Shown here: positions 59,098 through 64,000 of the stretch, piece after piece
How positions within the stretch are numbered: the stretch's first letter is position 1
Layout of the letters: every line of letters starts with the position of its first letter
Assembly (NCBI GenBank): GCA_963675135.1
Contig: OY776129.1
Location: 60,265,028 to 60,329,027, forward strand
Reading direction: 5' to 3'
DNA: 64,000 bases
Origin: Galeopsis tetrahit
Taxonomy: Eukaryota > Streptophyta > Magnoliopsida > Lamiales > Lamiaceae
Notes under the pieces: generated by a model
Seen by the model: only the letters and a program-made list of their open reading frames with translations
Database searches by the model: none
What the model was told of the DNA's origin: nothing
Translations under genes and position numbers: made by a program

Positions 59098-61104
59098 TTA
59101 TGTTGTGGATTATATTATTAAAGCATGCAACTCTAGATTTTCAAAGACTTCTTTTTAAATGTTTTCGGTGTGCTTGGTGCTTGGTGTTAATTGTGAATAT
59201 CAATATAGTCTGCATTATTGCCTTCTTAGGTAGTTTGTGTTTAATGTTAATTGTGTCTTTATTTGTAGAGAACTATATGTGTTTTGAAGCTAATTGTGTA
59301 TATCAGTTGTTTCTTCTGATTTCATTTGTCAACTGTTTGTTTGCTTTGATTAGTGCTATATTGTTTGGCGTGTTGATTCTCTCTGAAAATCATCTGCATC
59401 ATCCTCTTACTTAAAAATTATATGGCTCCAACGATATACAACATTTGCCAGGATTGCCTATTGATTTGAGAGGTTAGACCTTCATGTGCTTTGCTTTCCT
59501 TATTTCCTTTTTAATAATGCTTATGCTCCGGTTATTAAAAGTTTATATTTTATTACAAACTTTTTCATGTATCAAATAGTCTTACTCACATCTCCAGGGA
59601 AGAGGGCATTTATTGCTGATATGGCTGATGATAATGGCTATGGATGGGCAACTGTGAAAATGTAAATGAATTTTAAGTTCTTTCTCTGTTTTAGCATCAT
59701 TTTTAAATATCTGAAATTGTGCTCTCCCCTAATGACAATGAACTTTTGTAGGCTGCAGATGAAATTGGATGCAATTTATGACTCCCGAGGATGATATTGA
59801 ATGCAGTTTATGACTCTCCCGAAGATGTTCTTGAGATGATTTCATTTTATTGGGTGACAATGATTAATGCAGTTTATGACTCTTCCAAGAATGTTCCTAA
59901 AGAGGATTTAATTTTTTTTTTTTACTTGCAAGTATTCATCATTGATGTGATAAACACATGGATTATTGGTTGTGTTTATAAATAAAGTTTTATTTTGCTT
60001 GAATGTCAACTATGTCTTGAGAATATATGTCTTTTTGTAGACATTGGTATACAATTGATATCCTTAAATTTTTTATTTATTTTGATGAATTGTTATATAA
60101 ACAAAAAGAAAGTGTGCTCTAGTAATGCCCATTTAATTGTTAACATATTAAATGTGTTATGTATCCACCTATTTCTTATTGCTCATGATGATGTTGGTAA
60201 ATTAAGCACATGTCAGAATTGGTGTATTGTTTTTTTATGTTAAAGTTCTTAGGTGTCATAATAAACAGAAGTTTTGAGAGTTTAATTTAAAACTGTTAAC
60301 ATTCAAAATGTTTGGATTGAGGGTTAAATGGGTAATTCATTAGTTTAAAGAGGACAATATGGTAAAAGATTTTTTCAACATTGCTCACTAAAAATTGAAA
60401 AGGGCAATTCAAATTTAGAGGGGTAAAGTTGGAATAATTATATTTCAGTGAGGTCATTATTGTCAATTGCAAATTCCATTTATTAAATCAGCTCACACAC
60501 TAAAGGTGTATACCAAACAGCAAATATATTAAAAATTTTGAATTAATCAGGTTGGGCCAATCTTGGGCCAAAATCTGAGACAATTAGTAAATCCTATCAA
60601 ATGTGCTCTTGGTAGATATGTTGAAATATATATAGTCAGGTTGAATTAATATTTCAATCGATCCGGATTGAATTGCAAATTGTTTGTCTTTTGGTTAGTT
60701 GATATGCACAATTGAGTGTGTATTTGCATGTTGTTTAAAAAGTTTATTTTACGTCTAATTAGGTATTTATTTTGGACTAATTTATCCAACTAAACTGGAC
60801 CGTATGTGATAAAGAGATGAGGTGAAGTCTTATTTGGATTACTTGTGTTATTTTGGCCCTTCACTTGGATATTGTGGATAACAGTGCTTTCCTCTACCCC
60901 ACCCCCCAATTCAACCTATATTATATCAAAGGAGGCTTCAAATATCTTCTTCCCCTCACTTAGATATTTGCACTTTTCTACATTTGTTCGGTTCCTCTTT
61001 CTCTCTCAATTTTTTTTTTTTTTTGACAGGGTCTCTCTCAATTTCTTAGAACAACAAATATTTGCAATTCTTGATCTTGTCCACTTGTTGTCTCCGAAGA
61101 GGAT
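59098..61104. other. Intergenic region upstream of the plant protein 1589 gene
   Basis: Three copies of AATGCAGTTTATGACTC or a near match lie at about 59775, 59803 and 59864. Short open frames show no recognisable domain. The 5' leader of the gene at 61105 probably lies within 60900-61104. Confidence 0.4.
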
Positions 61105-62333
61105 ATGTCTGAAATACATACTCTCCCCTGCTTGCATTGCCAACCTCGTGCCTACATACGAATGGTAAATACAATATCATCAATGTTACAAAAGAAAATT
61201 CTTAGTTATAAAATTAATGTTATTTTTGTTTGAATTTTATTACTCCCTCCGTCCCATACTTGAAGCTACAAACCAAATTGGCACGGATTTTAATAAATGA
61301 GTTGTTTATTAGTATTGTGTAAGATAAAGTGGGGGTAGTAAAGACTTTTCAACTTTATAAATAGTAATAAAGTTACTTTTTAGTGTAATAAAGTAGTGGC
61401 ATTTGTTGTAATATTGTGATGTTTTAAGGAGAGTGTTTAAAAGTGTTTTTGCTATTTTAGGTAATGTAGCTTCAAGTATGGAACGCCCAAAATGATAAAA
61501 TGTAGCTTCAAATAAGGGACGGAGGGAGTATAATATTGCAGGTGCAGAACCTGATAGAGAGATGCTTATTGTTTCACATGGACCAAGACCAATGTGTGAA
61601 AGCGTTGGCAGAGCATGCTAAAATTCAACCCCTCGTAACACTCACTGGTACTATATATAATTCATCTCTCCTGCACATAGATTAATGTAACTTTTTTCTG
61701 ATTAATCCTGATATTAATTTTCTGTACATTGCGTGATTTGAAAAATTATATTACAGTTTGGAAGGAGCTACTGAAGGAGAACAAAGACTTTTTTCAATTA
61801 TATTTCCAGTCTATTGTATCTCTAAGCCCACCATACACACAAGTAAGTTGTTCAATTCAATCCTTCTATGTTCAATATTAAGTTTAATTTGTAAATGTCA
61901 CACTTGGTCAAATTTACTGTGTCGGAGATCGATCAACGTCCGCCTTCATATTATAATAGAAGAGGATCGCCTCCTGTACATGATGGTCCTATGCAGGAGG
62001 GGATCATTGTGCGAGCATGTGTGATTTAATGACACAGAACCCTCATTACTGGATTCTATAATAATAGCATATAGTGTTGTAATTATATAGAACAGACTTT
62101 TATAAGAAAAAGGGTTAAATAAAAAAATCTTATATGTAAAGTGGAAATATTTTTAAAAAAACACGGAACTCATGCATTCACGAGACTATATGTCTAAATG
62201 AATGATAAATACTATCATATTTAGTATGTGTGTGTGAATCTGATATCTTGTTTCATAGGAGAGCAGTTTCAAAGAGCTAGAAGATTTGCTTGAAGAAACC
62301 TGCAACAATGGAGATCGACATAAATGTGACTGA
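61105..62333 (+). CDS. Plant protein 1589 (A_thal_3526 domain) family, function unknown
   Basis: Four exons: 61105-61164, 61542-61647, 61757-61842, 62259-62333; 327 bases, 108 residues. The conserved plant-only domain is visible from residue 17: YIRMVQNLIERC, then MDQDQCVKALAEHAKIQP, then VWKELLKENKDFF. The family is defined by this block of about 57 residues (TIGR01589); its biochemical role is unknown. N-terminal CLHCQPR has two Cys that may bind metal (inference). Intron 1 holds a Stowaway MITE almost up to the acceptor. Introns are GT/AG and all phases agree. The start at 61105 is the only Met before the domain in exon 1. Confidence 0.87.
61243..61528. mobile_element. Stowaway-type MITE in intron 1 of the 1589 gene
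   Basis: 286 bp. CTCCCTCCGTCCCATACTTG and the inverted end ...AGGGACGGAGGGAG are flanked by TA at 61241-61242 and 61529-61530. Near its right end the block TGTAGCTTCAA is present twice (61468 and 61501), a partial internal duplication. It ends 13 bases before exon 2. Confidence 0.93.
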
Positions 62334-63607
62334 AGCTTATGTGGCTTGTGATCAACTAACAAATATAAATTATAAGAGAATTGTAGTGAGAAGTTGGAGA
62401 AAAGTTCTGGCGTGAGAAAGTATTTTGCATGTGTATTTTAATCAGCCTAAAATGACATTTATAGTTTATTCAATTAATCGCACTACTATTATTTTTACGA
62501 TAAATGTGACTTTAAGTGTTGTCAAGTGTTCTAATGGGTGTTCCACTATCTAATTGAAGCATTAAATGTGTTCATGTCACTATGTCCTTCCTGGGCTTGG
62601 TGACGCTCTTACTTGTGCAAGACGACCTGAATATTATCTTAACTTAGGTGGGCGAACTGAGTGTCTTGAGTAAATTATTTCGGTGACCAACCTAGTTGAT
62701 TGGCCTTCATGACTTGTGTGTGCTTCTATTCGGGTTGGCCAGGTGGGTGATGGCTACGTTGATGGGATGATATGGCAAGGGGTGCGCCGATTGCACAAGA
62801 ACCCCCATTTTTTTTAATGCATAATTGATCCTTTTTTTACCAATTGACCTCCTAAAATTTGCAAAAAAAATAAAATAAAAAATCATTACATTTATACCTA
62901 TTTCAATCATTTTCTTTATTTCATTTATAAAAGTTTACAAAATTATCACCCAACACTTTGCTCACTACACCAATTCCACTGCCCACTCGCAGGAGCTCCA
63001 TTTAAAGTCAAATTGTACATATAAGTCCCAAGCCTACGTACACCAAGTCACCAATAGGCCTAACTCCTTGAAGTTTTGTAACCTGTAAACTGTGATTTGT
63101 ATTCTGAATTCTCAAACATCAAGCAGTACAAAACAAACAACAAATTGAAGTATTAGTTAGTCGTAACTTGTATTCTAGTAGTTTTAAATTTTCTCTTATA
63201 AAACTTCTCACTTGTATAGAAGGATGAATCTAATCTAGTTCGTTTTTTAACCTCGAATTCAGGACATTAGGTCTAGATAGTAGTGCTGAACTATCTCACC
63301 TCATCTAATTATATTAATCTTGATTTTCACTATTTTTTCTGCCCTAACATTTTTTTTTTTTTTTACGGAATTTTCTGCCCTAACATGATTTCCTTCTTAT
63401 TTGACAAATTATTTCATGAGATGAAATGATGAATCACGATATGAATTTAAAGTACATAATATTTTTATGCATATTCAATTTTTTTAACATGTTTATATAT
63501 CATAATTTAAAATCCTGCATCGTCCTCAAAAGCCAAATAAAATATCTCTGCAACTTATCTTCTTCACTTGAGTACTCCACCTCAAGAATTCATCAATTCG
63601 TGTAAAA
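62334..63607. other. Intergenic between the 1589 and CAF2-like genes
   Basis: Mostly AT-rich. It includes dispersed repeat copy 3. The promoter of the gene at 63608 should be at the right edge. No other feature. Confidence 0.45.
62960..63065 (+). repeat. Dispersed repeat copy 3 (unnamed family), partial
   Basis: CACTGCCCACTCGCAGGAGC, CATTTAAAGTCAAATT and CCTACGTACACCA follow the order of blocks in copy 2 at 41270-41430. Confidence 0.45.
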
Positions 63608-64000
63608 ATGGCGATTCTTGCATCACTACCAGCTCCAAATCTCTTCTCAAATCTACCCAACACCCCACCCCCCTCCAACGTCCCCACTCCCCCACCCCCC
63701 AAACCTCCCATTCCAATCCCAAAATACCCACCCCTATCAAAATCCAGAAATACCTTCAATCCACCCCCCGCCTTCAAAACCCATCACCGCAATTCTAAAT
63801 ACTACAAGCCCGTCAAACCCGGCCAGAAAATAACCCCTCACGACGACGAAGATCGAGCAATCATTGTCGGAAATTCTGGAATTTCCTACCAATTGCCCGG
63901 CGCCCCGTTTGAGTTTATGTACAGTTATTCGGAATTGCCAAAAGCTCAGCCGTTGGCAATGAGGGAGCCCGCTTTCTTGCCTTTTGCGCCGCCCACGATG
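63608..64000 (+). CDS. CAF2: CRS2-associated factor 2 (CAF2)-like, chloroplast, 5' part only
   Basis: 131 codons open to the window edge from ATG at 63608. CAF proteins carry CRM RNA-binding domains and act with CRS2 in splicing chloroplast group II introns. The N-terminus (MAILASLPAPN..., Pro-rich, few acids) fits a plastid transit peptide. The conserved pre-CRM block is visible: GNSGISYQLPGAPFEFMYSYS and REPAFLPFAPPTM. The CRM domains themselves would lie beyond base 64000. CAF2 is preferred over CAF1 from the PFAPPTM wording recalled for the family; CAF1 is not excluded. Confidence 0.82.
   Translation, partial: MAILASLPAPNLFSNLPNTPPPSNVPTPPPPKPPIPIPKYPPLSKSRNTFNPPPAFKTHHRNSKYYKPVKPGQKITPHDDEDRAIIVGNSGISYQLPGAPFEFMYSYSELPKAQPLAMREPAFLPFAPPTM

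Larger units (their letters stand above)
57020..60615. other. Possible large TIR-bounded segment containing nested hATs
   Basis: The left border reads TTA then GGTTCTGTTTGGGGCTCATT, a style seen in PIF/Harbinger ends, and is followed by a hairpin of GGCCCAGATTAGGC. The region 60545-60615 in reverse complement reads ACCAAGAGCACATTTGATAGG and later GGCCCAAGATTGGCCC. The match is weak and no target duplication was confirmed. No Harbinger transposase ORF was found. Confidence 0.3.

Noticed and set aside
58425..60243. Several 60-105 codon frames
   Set aside because: They are hydrophobic translations of T-rich DNA without recognisable domains or consistent splicing.

Overview
The window is plant nuclear DNA from a eudicot (genus not determinable): intron-rich genes with GT/AG introns, families restricted to or typical of plants (PPR protein, plant protein 1589 domain, CRS2-associated factor, peroxisomal DHNA-CoA synthase), AT-rich intergenic DNA and many plant transposons.

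Layout. 1-7243: 5' part of a minus-strand Ty1/copia element (SIRE-like), inserted in the reverse-transcriptase ORF of a plus-strand LINE (7244-10736); that LINE also carries a 658-bp hAT element. 11248-20532: a 9.3-kb Mutator-like element (MULE) with imperfect terminal inverted repeats and an exact 9-bp target duplication. It holds two convergent intron-containing genes, a Ulp1-type cysteine protease-like gene (+) and a FAR1/MURA-type transposase (-), each with one disabling lesion. Its introns and intergenic parts are full of one short motif, TGTAGTAA. 21229-23257: DHNA-CoA synthase (menB-type, phylloquinone pathway). 25183-30011: transposon cluster (small MULE, long-TIR element, LINE fragment, TRIM, solo LTR with a nested hAT). 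30338-33550: GH28 polygalacturonase with a proline-rich N-terminal extension. 33551-47777: gene-poor AT-rich DNA with Stowaway MITEs, TRIM remnants, a histone H4-like pseudogene and a non-autonomous relative of the 9.3-kb MULE (42640-43616). 47778-49799: PPR gene with one in-frame stop. 50954-52029: pyroglutamyl-peptidase-like gene. 54497-56411: RBM48-like splicing factor. 57306-58217: one hAT inserted in another. 61105-62333: plant protein 1589 gene with a Stowaway MITE inside intron 1. 63608-64000: start of a CAF2-like chloroplast intron-splicing factor, running off the window.

The host genes are unrelated single genes and not a pathway cluster. The coordinated unit is the 9.3-kb MULE: its transposase gene and its Ulp1-like cargo face each other between shared inverted ends, and a 1-kb non-coding relative 22 kb away has similar end sequences. 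All splice sites and reading frames were worked out by hand; for the spliced host genes and both MULE genes (allowing for the stated lesions) the exon lengths sum to a multiple of three.
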